DNA of 64,000 nt from Tubiluchus corallicola (GCA_030141605.1 JAQGDQ010000137.1:248001-312000); one strand, 5' to 3'. Counted from the first letter of the stretch, positions 25,801 to 37,785 are shown. Translations and numbers: made by a program. The notes: a model not told the origin generated them from the letters alone.

Positions 25801-28800
25801 GTTGTGAAAACCTGCAGTGTTCTGTATCTTTCACAGTCTTTGCATGTTTAAATGCTAACGATGAGTGTTTAACGACTGTGTCGTGTTATGGGCGACTTTC
25901 CTGGCCCCATGCATAGAAAAGAGTTATTTTGGTGTAGTACCACTAATCAAACTCGGGCTGATTCAGGGTTAGGAAAAAATTCATTTAACTTTATCATATC
26001 ATGTCGAAAAAGGAATGTCGTGCTCAGGGGTGCAAAAAACGTGCACAGTTTGTGGCTTCACCTGTGAAACAAAAAATCAAAATTATCAAAAGAGTAGGGT
26101 GTCAGAAGTTTTCTTGCCCCCGTGCACCACAATCACTTGCTGCGCCACTCAGAACAGGATTGTCATTTTTTATTCCTTAAATCACATCCTCTGGCGTTTC
26201 TTTGCAGTTACGTAGCTGACAGACATAGCATGCAGACATTTCCTTTCGGTGCTAGACTGAATATTCGATGTAATACTAGCTACCACTTCCAGGTAATTTT
26301 TAAATCAACTTACTTACTGATATACCTAATACTCATTGCTCATGGTGTGCTCTCAGCGATTGAAGTAATACCGTAGCTAGTTGGTAAGTGGATGTGTGAC
26401 CACCTAGAGTAGAGAATTGGGCAGTTTCATCTGATACACCTGTCCAGGCTATTTACTTCATTGCGGAAGGATATTTTCAATTTCAAATGTGCATAATGCA
26501 CCTCTGATTGTGTTGTGCCTCATCGTAGAGGGTCATCTTTGATATAGAGATAAGTTCAGATTTCGTCACAACTCTCTATTTTAACTATGACTTGATGTGT
26601 TTCGGATATTGGCTTAAAGTACCAATATGATAAAAAGATTTTATTGTACGGACTACTATTTTCAATCAGTGACTAACTGCAGCACACATTTTAACTATTT
26701 ATTAATTAGAATTTATCTTTTTGTTTTTTTTATTTATTTTTTTGTATTTGTGCTTGGTGTAATGGAATATCACCATTGCATTTATATTTTGTTTTCTAAA
26801 TTTTAACTTTCCCCTCACTTGTTATTTCTATTAATTACTTTAGTTAAATTTGTATATGTGTATCCTTTAAGCATTGTATACGCGATTTTTAATGGAAGGG
26901 ATGCTTGAATTGATTCATAATCTAAATTGTTGAACTTTTTGTTAGTACTCAGAACTTATGGGAATGTTTACGTGCATTCACAAGCAATAATTTTGCAGGG
27001 AGTTGATCCTAATGTAATTCTAATGTCAGTCAAGTGTGATTCTAGAACAAGCAGTTGGATAACTGACGACGGGATGCAAATTCATTGTGCGGTTAGTTGA
27101 TTAAACTGAAAAGTTAATATGTATTTCTTTTATAAAGATTTTTATCAATACTAATGTTTTCATCGTTGTGCCATTTCAGTTTTAATTAATTATAATACCT
27201 AGATTTTAATATGATTAATGTTAGTATAAATTATTGTACTTTTGACGTAATGTAATTTAGGCTTTAGTGTTTTTCATAGCAATATCATTTAACTTTCAAA
27301 TTAGAAAATTTTAATAAACTTATTTTATGCATATGTAAGTATGTAAATGCAGTTACAGATTTGCTGTAATTTCAATGCATAATTGTTATTTGTGTGTCAA
27401 ATAATAAAAATTTTTACATTTGTTTATTACAGAATTCCTGTCAATTACCTGCAAAAAGAAGTTTTATTGATTATAATGTTACCGGTCATGTATCACTTGG
27501 AGAGGTACCTCCTGGTAGCTTGATTACTTATTTCTGCAAGAACGGATACAGGTAATTGATTAGATTTCAGGCTATATATTCACTTGCTTTTTAGTTTGTA
27601 TTTCCACTTGTTACTGAGGACGGATGATGAAACATCTTTAGTAAAGTTCATTTTAATGCTTGGGCTCTCTGATTTTAGGTTTACAAATTTAAGAAGTTTG
27701 GTTTTAGTTGGGTGTTTTCAGTTGATGTGTATCAGTTTTGTGTGCACTGACATTGTTTATATTGAATGAATTTATTAATATATATTATCTTCTTTCTATC
27801 ATACTCGATTAGTAATAATTTGAAGGGTGTATTTCTGTAGTTATGGCTTGAAGTCTGACAATGCTATAAGGGTGACTATACGGAAAAGAAGACACAGTAT
27901 GTCTTTAACTAAGGACTAATTAATATGTGTCTGGTTGAATGTGTGTCTGGACTGTGAGTGATGATTGGCTTCCCAAGTGCATAGATAATCAGTAATTACA
28001 TGGTTGGATTACATTATGTCAAAATAGCAGTGGTTTGTAAATACTGTCATCGTGCAGAAATGTGAAAAAATATGACATCCACGGGATTAGAAGCACCAAA
28101 GATTGGAAGGAATATTGGTATTTCCCTTTCTTTATCCTGCGGTAGCAAAGTCAGCTTATCTTTATTTTTCTGAACCTTGTAGGCATATTTCTGGAGTTAG
28201 GTCTGGGTTGTTGAGTTAGGTCACAGTTAGGTGCTGGGTTGGGTGGCTGAGTGGTTAAAATTTCAGACTGCAACTAGGCAGTCTGCAGTAGCATATACCC
28301 TGCATGTTATTCATTGTGTGTGTGTTGCGTCCTTACGTATATTGTTGTAAGGGTAAGTCGCTAAATAGCCGTATGGCTTAAAATGTTGTCTGTTAAATGA
28401 GTGACAGTAAATAAATTTTTGTTTTTGCCTTTTGTCTTTTAGGTTTGTTTTTAGGTGTTTTTTCAAATGTTACGGACTACTGAGTATATCATTTACCTTT
28501 TTTACTTTTCAGGTTTCAAAATGCTAGTTTAGGCACTTTGGTTTCTAGTACATGTCATAGTGGTATTGGCTGGTCCTTACCACCTCCTAGATGTGTAGCT
28601 GCTTGTGATCCTGCCCCAAGCATTGAGCATGGCAATGTGGTTTTGCATAATAGACGTGGAGAAAGGTAAAGCGTTTTTAATGTTGTTTATGTCACAGTGT
28701 CCTTGGGTCCTGTCTTAAAAAGAATGTTATAATGAAGCAATGACTCTGCAATGTTATCTTTAATAGAGAAAATAAAAACAGTAGCAATAAAACAACAATA

Positions 28801-29698
28801 CACCATCCATATACTGTTTTAGGATTGGTATTCTAATTTTAGTATGTATGTCTTTTATCTGTAAAAGTCATTAATATATTGCAAAATGAAATTTGAGTGG
28901 GTGTTTTTCTTGGACTTTTGGATGTTGTAGTTAATTTGATTCAGTTTTCAAGCTTGTTTCTTGTTACCGTTTCACTGTTGTTAAATTTTTACATGTAAAT
29001 TTAGAAGTTAATAAAATTTTTATTCCTTTCAGATTTTACTATGAATATTCTTGTAATTTTGGATACAGATTGAAAGGATTTAGCAGCTATAAATGTAAGC
29101 AAACTTACTGTTCTTATTGGTTTTTATTTATGGTACTACATAATGAAAGTGTGATAGTTTTCTAATATAAGCATTTTTTGCAAAATTTTACGTTAACTTG
29201 TAAATCACTTACTAGCTATACGAACAACTACTATATCACAAAAACGAGTTTCTAGTGTTAGTAAAAGTTACTTAAAACATCTAACATTCCAATGTTGTGC
29301 CAACTGCATTATCAGTCAACATGACCGAGCAGGCCTGAGATTTCCTCTTTACAGTGCTCAATCCAACAGCACCACCCATGACAGTACCCCTACTAATAAT
29401 AGCTGCCAGCTAATTTGAGAAAACCGTTGATACCACAAGTATCCCCCCAATACTTGTGGTATCAACGGTTTTCTCAAATTAGCTGGCAGCTAACGAATTA
29501 TCATTAATTAATTAGATTATGACTGTGATTGCCAGAACGTATATAAACCATTGAGGTTTTATTTTAACAATTATTGCTCAATGCGGGTAATGAATTGGAG
29601 AAAGAAAGGAGAGTTGAAAAATCGTGGGCTAGTCCATCCCGACTAGTCCACAACATTTAACATTGTTGTAATGTTTAGGCACGAAAATAATTTTTTAA

Positions 29699-29760
<62 letters not shown>

Positions 29761-32700
29761 GTATTTTCCCGTGTATAAGAGACCCTTGTGTATAAGAGAC
29801 CCCTTCAATTTTTAGGCAAAAATTCTGGAAAAAAGTTTTTTCAGACGGACATTTTTAGAGGGTAAAGTACAACTTTTTTCAACTCAGTGCGGTACTGAAA
29901 ACAAAATAAAACCAGTTAATGTGTTGTAGAAAAAGAGTACTGGTATATATTAAAGTGCGTACCTGCAAACCTGTAACAGGAAAAGAGAAAACGAGGAGAT
30001 AATGCCTGTGTCACGATGCTTGTATTGCTTACAACCGCTTCATAGTCGAACGCGACACGCAAAACAGTTGTAGAGCACTTATTTCTTTAAAATCATTAGT
30101 GTCACAATTTATGCATCTTATTGAAAAGACTTACTCCCATGTATAAGAGACCCCCTATTTTTAAAGTGAAAATTCTGAGCAAAAAAGGGTCTCTTATACA
30201 CGGGAAAATACGGTACATAATACTTCTGTTACAGGTTCATTGGGTAACAAGTGGAGTCCGGAGATTGTGCCGCCACTGTGCACAAAGAATTGGCAGACAA
30301 CAACTGAAGCCATGACTAGTCACACTTTAGCAGGGGTAGTTAAATGTAGTCCACTTGAAGATCCGGCACATGGTTACTATGAACCGAGCAAGTTGCACTA
30401 TTATAGTGCCGATAAGGTATGTTTACTTAGAAGCTGTTGTTTATGAATTTACTTATTATTTGTTTTATTGCTTGACCAAAGTACTATTAGCATGATCTGT
30501 TAGTAGCAAAGTTTGTAAGTTTAAGTTCTTGAAACATTTGTATGCACAAAAAAGTAGTGATGTAGTAAGTTCTTACATCTGTATTTTTGCTGCGTTATGT
30601 GGATTACAAAGTAAATATTATTATTAAATTGAAGGTGCAGTATAAACAAGAATTTAATTATGTATCTTGGTACTGGTCAGGAATTTACTGACCAGATCTG
30701 GAGCAAGCATTTGGCTGTGTCATTGTCTGACTGATGTAGTGATGTAACAATGGCCTCTGTGTGACCCACTGTTTACCTTAGATAATAGCACAGAAGTCCA
30801 GTATCTTTGATAACTGTGACTGGACTAGGTTAGCTTAGCAGGCATTTCAATTAACTGTTGTGTCCTAATAATGATATAATGCAGTTGATAAAGACAAGGA
30901 CTATTTGAATCTAAGAAGTTTGCCTAGATAAAATTTGTACAAATTGTTTAGATTAGGAAAAATTTAAATTTAACTAATTTAATTATGATTTAAAACAATA
31001 AGTTTGGTAAAAAATGAAAACTGCCCTGCTACATTCAACAGATCTCGGTTAACTGCATGATAAAGTAATAACCACACATCACTTATCAAAAGTTTTGATA
31101 AACAGAAATTAAATTTTAGTAAGACTTTTGCTTTGCCAAAATGTATTAATTCTTTTCTGCACATTGTTTTTTAATTGCTTAAATGAATATCGACAGTCCA
31201 TGTGTAAAGGATATTACCGCTGATACACCGTATAATTTTGATAGTAAGTTTATGCTGTTGGTATATTTACTATTGATCTTGTTGGGGTGTTGAGACACTT
31301 GTTCGAATAAGCATATGCTTACAAAATTTAATACAACCAAGTCAAGTTTTTAACATATTCTTGAAACTTTGGAAATAGTAATGTCCCGTGTTTTGTATTT
31401 TACCGAGATGATAAAAGCTTAATCTTTCATCGTTCTTACTTAAGTACTAATTTTATTTACGAAATAGCAGATATATTTTATTATATGTTTGGTACGCTGC
31501 TAAAAGCTAAAGAGTTTGGCATTTTTGTAGGTTACGTTGACATGTGAACTGGGTTACACTGTATTGGGAGATAAAGAACAATGGTGCTTGCCTGTAGATG
31601 CCGGTTACACTGGTATATGGAGCGGCGACTCAGAGACTACGTGCATACTGCAGTCAAATTGTTCACGTCCAACAACCATTGATCATGGTTGGCACATAAC
31701 GGGTACAGATCAGCATGGTCATGAGGTGGTGCAATATTTTTGTAGTGACGGGTAGGTGCTGTGCAGTTACACCGCTTTAATAAATTGAGTTTTCGCAGTT
31801 TCACTGTTTACCTGATTGTTAGTCATTTAGTGTGTTTTATTGTAAAGTAAAAGTGCTTTAATTAGGTATCTGTTAAAATTTTAGTCTTGAAGCTGGAAAG
31901 GTTGCGTGTAAGACCTTAATTAAGTAATTTTAACATTTTGTGAGAATTTTATTCTTGCCTAATTGCATTTTGTCAGTTTTGTATAAAACGTCTGTAGCAT
32001 ACACTATACAGTTTCTACTTCTTTTAAATGGCCGCGGTTTAGAAAAAACTGAAATTTCTAAATATGTGTTGAAAATTCGAAAATTTGTAGTCTATTTAAA
32101 TAAAATTCTTTGAGTTGTACTTTTGCACTTTTGAAAAAAGCTCCATGTTTTGGTGAAATTTTTGTGTACATTAATTATGAAGTTATTTAAAGCACAAGAA
32201 AATTCTCTTCATAAATAATGCTGAAAAATTTGTCTTGAAATTTTATATCATTATTGCCTTATTGCAAACAAAGCTTACATTAGTTGCAACCCTATATAAA
32301 ACTTGTAAATTTGATCTCATATTATGACCATTTGAAATAAGTTTAAATTACATTGCATAAAATTTGAAAAAATAATCAGAGCATTCGTAGCACACTCTTC
32401 GTTAACTAGGCAAAAGTGTAAATTACTTCATGTGTTAAGAACATCATTAATGTGTTTTTTTGGTGACTCAGTGGTGCACACTGTGATAGTGATTCTGATG
32501 TTCTACCAGGTGGCACAAACATAAATTATTAAGAATGTTCTTTTCCGATTACAGAATTCTTTGAAACAAATAAGCATAATGGTAATAATGGTAAAGGTAC
32601 GTAATACCTTTATATGGAATGTTCTTTGGAATATGTTTTAAAACTCCCTTGTTTCCCTTTAACAGGTGTATCCTACTTGTCCCAGTATCTTTAATGTATT

Positions 32701-34438
32701 GTCAATCAAACTTTTTAAATTGTGCAACGTATTATCTTGTTACATATTGTGTAACAAGAGAATGTATGTAATCATGTCTTTTATTTTGTGCAACTAAAAG
32801 ATAAGTTGTATATAATGTTATTAGCGATGGTGACCGTTTGCTTGTGGGGTTGTGTGAGGGGTACAAAATAATGTACATTGCATTGACTTGAAAGGTTTGA
32901 CAGATGTGTTGATAGTGTGCTATTATATTACTTTATACTGTTGCACTAATACATACATTAATCAGAGTTTTTTACACTTTGTTTACTTGTTTCACACAGC
33001 TATGATCTGGTCGGACAGCAGGCACGTTCTTGCTTCAGTGATCACTGGAGTGGTCCTGAGCCTTACTGTCAACGTAGCAGCTACAGCTGGTTCTCTAGCA
33101 ATGTCATCAATAAAACTTTAGTCATTTCTATCACAACCAGTGTTGTCATATTGCTCTTCTTCGTTATTATCATGAGTGCTGTGCAGCGTAGATGTGGTCG
33201 GGTAAGTATCGTTTTGTCTCATTATTCGAAAGTTTGTACCAGTTTTTCAGGTTTTGACAAGTCTGATTAGGCTTTGCTAAAATTGGAATACTTTATAATT
33301 AGTTGATAATATTATCTATACTAATAATTTATGCTATTTTTTGGCAAAACACAGATGTTATTAGGCTTACTGCAGTGACAGTTAGTCGGATGAACCTCAT
33401 TTTTACTATATTTCGTTTGAGTTTTAATTATTTGATTATATGGCTTCACTTCTTTAAACAGCATTTAATTTTATGCTTGTTTTTTCGCATTAGGCTTTGC
33501 GTCGATCCATTTATCCACCAAGACATCGTCGGTGTCTCCCTCTATCAGACGACATAGAAGACGATGTCAGCACTTTGATGGCAATTCAGGGCTGTCCACC
33601 AAGTTATACTGATGCAATGGATAATCCAATTTGTCCTCCAGGTTCATTTTTAATTCATTTTCTTTCTTTATTTTGTTCACTAAAGTTCTACGAACATGCT
33701 TTGGCCTTCATTGATTTTGCTTACTGTACTATTACTGGAACCTATGGGGAAATATGCATTACAAATGTTGCACCACTGAAATATTATAAATTTATAAGTA
33801 AGGTGTTAAAAACTGATGGCTAAAATTTAGCTGAAAATTTCAGTTGCTATATACAGTCAGTAAATGTTTTTGGCATGCTTTAGAAGTTTTCAATTATGTG
33901 CGTATCTATTTATGGAGATAAGCTGTGGAGTACTTGAACATAAGTTGGAAATAAGTATTGAGTTATAGGCTGTGGAGTACTTGAACATAAGTTGGAAATA
34001 AGTATTGAGTTATAGGCTGTGGAGTACTTGAACATAAGTTGGAAATAAGTATTGAGTTATTTAAGGTGTTATCACTGGATGGTGTCCTAATCTAAATTAT
34101 TATTAATTATTATTATAATTAATTAATTAATTACATATTTAACTCTGAAATCTTATGCTAGTAGTAAAATTAGCGTTTCCGAAATTTAAGAGATATTTCC
34201 TCAATTTTCATTTGTTCATCCTTTTATACTGTCACTTTTCTACATCACTTTTAACTACATGTTTTCAGACGAAGTACCAAGCTATGCACAAGCGGTGGGT
34301 GCTGAGAGTCTGCCTATGAACTTTGACCCCGAATCACCTGCACCGTCTTACGAGGACGTCGTTTGTCACGTGCCGTCTTCAGGTGATCCAAATCCTAGCT
34401 GTAATAGTAATGAGGATGAACCTCTTTTAGTAGTTTAG
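22859..34438 (+). CDS. Type I membrane protein: six CCP/sushi modules, TM, PSY-motif tail (SUSD4-like)
   Basis: Predicted cell-surface receptor of 646 residues. Exons: 22859-23043, 23285-23334, 24126-24234, 24834-24995, 26208-26292, 26999-27091, 27433-27551, 28513-28665, 29033-29094, 30235-30416, 31531-31751, 33000-33201, 33494-33641, 34269-34438. All introns are GT-AG and the phase is kept throughout. Residues 1-20 form a signal peptide (MPGVTRLNLICWLAWLTF). Six CCP modules follow at about 45-138 (atypically long), 161-227, 231-295, 299-355, 377-438 (one extra Cys) and 444-497, most with the late Trp and C-terminal Cys. The TM helix is about 513-535, then a basic stop-transfer (QRRCGR). The tail has PPSYTDAM (576), VPSYAQAV (593) and APSYEDVV (615). 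PPxY binds WW domains of NEDD4-type ligases in SUSD4/SUSD6-type proteins. Function here is inferred. Human SUSD4 has four CCPs, so orthology is uncertain. Confidence 0.85.
23650..24055. mobile_element. Fold-back element with arms of about 160 bp
   Basis: Left arm about 23650-23817 and right arm about 23890-24055 are imperfect reverse complements. Matched blocks include AAAGACAAA, AAAAAATCA, TGGA, TTTTATTTA, CACATAAAGACA, GGATAGAA, GTAGAAAAAACACA and AAATAAAAACA. About 70 bp separate the arms. Lies in intron 2 of the sushi gene. No coding content. Confidence 0.75.
25375..26150. mobile_element. Degraded DNA-transposon-like segment
   Basis: The left end (GGCATAGCAAAGGGGGCG) and the reverse complement of the right end (AGTGGCGCAGCAAGTG then CACGGGGGC) are related, giving degenerate terminal repeats around about 775 bp. 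It contains a four-unit minisatellite and a small frame from 26001 (MSKKECRAQGCKKRAQFV, basic, Cys-containing). Its right end is about 57 bp before the sushi exon at 26208. Confidence 0.4.
25652..25823. repeat. Minisatellite, four units of about 41 bp
   Basis: Unit core: TTAATGCAAATTGTATTATT then GTGAAAACCTGCAGTGTTCT. Four consecutive units, the last two lacking a few bases. Inside intron 4 of the sushi gene. Units abut with no spacers, so this is not CRISPR-like. Confidence 0.9.
28241..28420 (+). mobile_element. SINE-like element with box A-like head
   Basis: GGGTGGCTGAGTGGTTAAAA resembles the 5' part and box A of a tRNA-derived SINE. Further on are GTAAGTCGCTAAATAGCC and GGCTTAAAATG blocks and an A-rich end. 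The box B region is degraded. Lies in sushi intron 7. Confidence 0.45.
29401..29491. repeat. Hairpin with perfect 42-bp arms
   Basis: 29401-29442 and 29450-29491 are exact reverse complements around a 7-nt loop (CCCCCCA). A diverged half-copy is at 54428-54461, in an intron of the RGS22-like gene, suggesting a dispersed fold-back family. Lies in intron 9 of the sushi gene, about 740 bp upstream of exon 10. Confidence 0.95.
29702..29758. repeat. (TA)n microsatellite
   Basis: About 57 bp of pure TA directly abut the left end of MITE copy 2. The MITE targets TA, so it either inserted in the array or the array grew next to it. Confidence 0.95.
29757..30215 (-). mobile_element. 459-bp MITE, copy 2
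   Basis: Reverse-orientation copy of 18111-18569, with equal length and two visible differences, both transitions near 29861 and 29865. Ends TACCGTATTTTCCC and GGGAAAATACGGTA sit in a TA context. The right end is 19 bp from sushi exon 10 (30235), so the branch point of that acceptor probably lies inside the MITE. Confidence 0.9.
32230..32430 (+). repeat. Dispersed repeat family A, copy 2
   Basis: Same order of blocks as 50079-50313: TTGTCTTGAAATTTTAT, GCCTTATTGCAAACAAAGCTT, TATATAAAACTTG, TGACCATTTG, AAATTTGAAAAAATAATCA, GCATTCGTAG and GCACACTC. More diverged than copy 3. In sushi intron 11. Confidence 0.6.
33922..34060. repeat. Minisatellite, three almost identical 47-bp units
   Basis: GGCTGTGGAGTACTTGAACA then TAAGTTGGAAATAAGTATTG then AGTTATA is repeated three times with no internal differences seen. 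Lies in the last sushi intron (13). Sequence uniformity implies recent expansion, so length polymorphism is likely. Confidence 0.95.
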
Positions 34439-34556
34439 TAAGAAGTGAAGTCATTGATGAATAGAATGAAATTATGGTAGTTTTTATCTCATAAAAGACG
34501 TGTGATAACTAGGAAAAAATTTATAGCTTATAAAAAATTCTCGTTTTCGTGATGTG

Positions 34557-34562
34557 AATAAA
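34557..34562 (+). terminator. Polyadenylation signal AATAAA, sushi-receptor gene
   Basis: First AATAAA after the TAG at 34436-34438, 119 nt downstream, followed by a T/GT-rich stretch (GTAGTTTTTTGTTTG). Position and downstream element fit a real 3' end. Confidence 0.55.
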
Positions 34563-37080
34563 TGTAGTTTTTTGTTTGTAAAGTAGTTTGAAAAGTATGG
34601 TATTCTTTTGTTTTCTCTGTTACGTAAAGTATTTCGAGGAAGCTTAGACCACATTAATTAGTGTCTAATTTTTCATCTTAATTGTTTTTTTCTTACTAAT
34701 ATTAGCCATAAAAACGAATGATCAAGCGGTTTAAGAACTTCATGATTAGGTATTGTGCCACTGAAATAATTAATTTCCTGACTAGCCGTTACGGTATTTC
34801 ACCAGTGGAATAATTAATTATGTATAATGTACATCTCTTTTATCTGTCTAGTACTAACAGATCTGTCTGTGACAAATCTTGGAAGTATTTTAATTAAAAA
34901 CCCACTTAAAAGATAAGTAAACCAGTGAATCAATTTAATAATGCAACTATTTTTATGTGGGCAATGTACAGCTCATGAGTGCATTGAAGTGTTAAATTAT
35001 TGTAGTGGTCTGTGAAGCTTAATGCATTGATTCTTTCTGTTTAAATTAGTTAGATGATAAGATTCTCTCTCGTCATTTAGAATTGCTTTTTGTATACTTT
35101 CTGTATGAAATGTAAGTTATATAGTTGCCTGGTTGATATAGTGACTTTCAATTTTCAGCCAGGATAATATAGTATTTGTGTGGTTAGAGCAAAGGTCAAA
35201 CATGAGAGTTAGTTTTGTTTATTAAGCCGAATCATATCGTTTTGTAGTATGCATATAATTAATTATATTTGTCTCACTCATATAACAGTTTACAACCAGT
35301 ATTAGAATAAAGGCAATTTTCAGATTTCCCAAGCCATAACGTTGTCCATATTTCATAAGCGGAAAGGTCTTACTGCTTAATAACGATTTCAGCAGTAACT
35401 TGTTGCTGTCCTGTACTTATAATTTTGTGCAGTTATTCGTTAATCAGATGTAAATGCTGTAATTGTTAATTAGGCACTAAAGCATACTAACAAATTATAA
35501 ATATTTGCCATGATATTATTTTTAGTATTTTAACTCGCTTCTGTGTTAAAAAAGGATTAAAAAAGATGAAAACTTTATTTGTATATCAGTGATGTTGCAT
35601 TCTGTGTAAATTTTTGTAGACTGCTGAGAACAAGTCATTTGCGTTCTGCAATAAATTAGTTCATATTTTGTTCAAGTTAATTAACATCTTACATGTCTTG
35701 ACCCAATCTCGCAAAAGTGGCTTCTGTTCTAAATACTTGTGAAAAGTACAGTACTGAGTTAGATTGTGTTTAGGTAACTATTAACTTGTTTGTGAATGAG
35801 TATGAAGCTGAGGTTGCTATTGCTAATTGTTATTAATCTTGTCTATTAAAACTTCTGTACTCTTCATGCCATTAAGCCGGAGTGGCTTTATTCCGATTCT
35901 ATTGACATAGTTGCAATTGACATCAATTGTAATTCTTTGTTTGTTTGGTGTTGTTGTGAGACTTCAGTAATCGTTATCGGGTAAGGGTTGCACAACGCAT
36001 TCAGAATTGTGGCCCTGTAAGCATTAAGCCTAGACTCCTCATATACATATTGGGTGCGCTAGTAAGCAACATGTCTGTTTTATTACAAACAGCTCTTATG
36101 CGTATTAAAGGAAAAGTGGACGTTTTTTTGGACCAAGCCTAATAGGATCTACTGTCTAAAATATTATTATATATAATGTATAATAATTATGGAAATTATA
36201 AGCAGATACTAGCTTAGACAGCTGATTAGCAGCCTGCCTGCAATGACGTCATTGTTTGGTATAATTTTTCAATGGCAGAAATCTTCCATGAATGTCTCTC
36301 AGTCTCATGCACGTTTGTAAAAGAAGGAGCTGAATCTTTGAATGTTTACATATGCATGGAGTTTATTATTTCAATTTAAATGGCTGTTAATCATAATTTT
36401 TTGTACATTTTAAAACTGTAGTAAAACTTTTCGCTTGTATTAGTCAGATTTTTTCCACATTTATAGCATTAATCATTGATAGCTTTATTTTAGTAGCTGA
36501 AAGCCTGCAGTATGATATTACATAATTGTTGTAACTGTTTATCACTTTACAGATTTATAATCCTGCTTAATTCAGTTTAGCAATCTTGACTGATGGATAT
36601 GTTATTTTAATAGCTATAAGTCGTCACTAAATGTCAGTGTTTTAGGTGCAGTAGTTAAAAAGGTCAATTAGAAAATTATTGTATTACTGGGTGATGTATT
36701 TGAGAACTGCATTGGTATTCAAATTTCTTGACATCTAAACCATTCGTACTGTAAGCCTAGGAAATGACATTAAATTCCCAAACTCATTGCTCTGGTAGTA
36801 ATACGATGGTAATATGATTCTAAAGTACTGTACTTTTAGTGATTACTTTAAGTCATCTGTGATATAAATTAATAATAAAATATTCAGCCTCTTTAAGCAG
36901 AATTATCGTGTTTTTGAATCCTTACCATTGGATGTATCTTATGTAAAATCCTGGTATAGTTGTCTGTTTGTAAGGGATACCGCCCATAACCCCGTAAAAA
37001 TAGAGAAATAGACAACTATGCCCGAAGATCCATAGATCGCATGTTTTCATTGTTGTAGCAAATATACCTTACACACAGGC

Positions 37081-37785
37081 CTTATAATTTTATGGGTATA
37101 AATGTGGCAACAAGGTGCACAATCTTTTATGCTTCTCTTTTCAGTTCTTAGTTTTGAGATTTTCTCATTAAAAATCATTTTGTGTTATATGATGTAAATG
37201 TATTGCGGCCTAATTTAGGCTGAACATAGATCTAATATTTTCATGTATATAAAAGTGGTATTATGACTCGTATACAAGGAGCAAAAGCTTTGTGCTGCTT
37301 CATTCTTAATTCTAATTCTTGTATTGTTTCAATCGTCATTGAGAATTATTTTCGTGTTATACGTTCTACATGTATACATTCTGGCGTATTTTTGACTGAA
37401 CAGTGAACACAAACCTTATAATTTTGTGCACATAATTGATCACAGAACTAAAAACTGGATGCAGAAGCACAAAGCTTGAATGTATGCATGTAGACCATGT
37501 AACACGAAAATAATTCTCAATGACAATTGAAACAGTAAAATAAACACAAAATGAAGAAAGAAGAAGCACAAAGCTTTTGCCCTTTGCATACCAGTCATAA
37601 TACAACGTTTGTACACACGAAAGTATTAGGTCTGCGTTCATCTTAAATTAGGCTGGAATACGTGTAGTATATACAACAGCAAGATGATTGTTAATGAAAA
37701 ACACAAACAACAAAAATCACATAATTAAGAACTGAAAGAAGCACAAAGATTTTGCTTCTTGATATCGCACACATAAAATTATAAG
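37081..37785. mobile_element. Large nested inverted repeat (fold-back element)
   Basis: Left arm about 37081-37380 and right arm about 37478-37785 are imperfect reverse complements. Paired blocks include CTTATAATTTTATG, TAATTTAGGCT, GCAAAAGCTTTGTGCT and CATTGAGAATTATTTTCGTG. The centre (about 37412-37485) holds further copies of the outer motif (CTTATAATTTTGTGCAC; GAAGCACAAAGCTT). Frames over it are arm translations, not genes. Confidence 0.75.

Noticed and set aside
25652-25823. Regularly repeated array as a CRISPR-like structure
   Set aside because: Units abut without unique spacers and the DNA is clearly animal nuclear; it is a minisatellite.
33303-33823. Plus frames extending into introns 12 and 13 of the sushi gene
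   Set aside because: Only the part 33494-33641 is in frame with the PPSY-containing exon; the rest is intron read-through.
37366-37641. 91-codon minus frame near 37.5 kb
   Set aside because: Falls in the right arm and centre of the large inverted repeat; no family resemblance.
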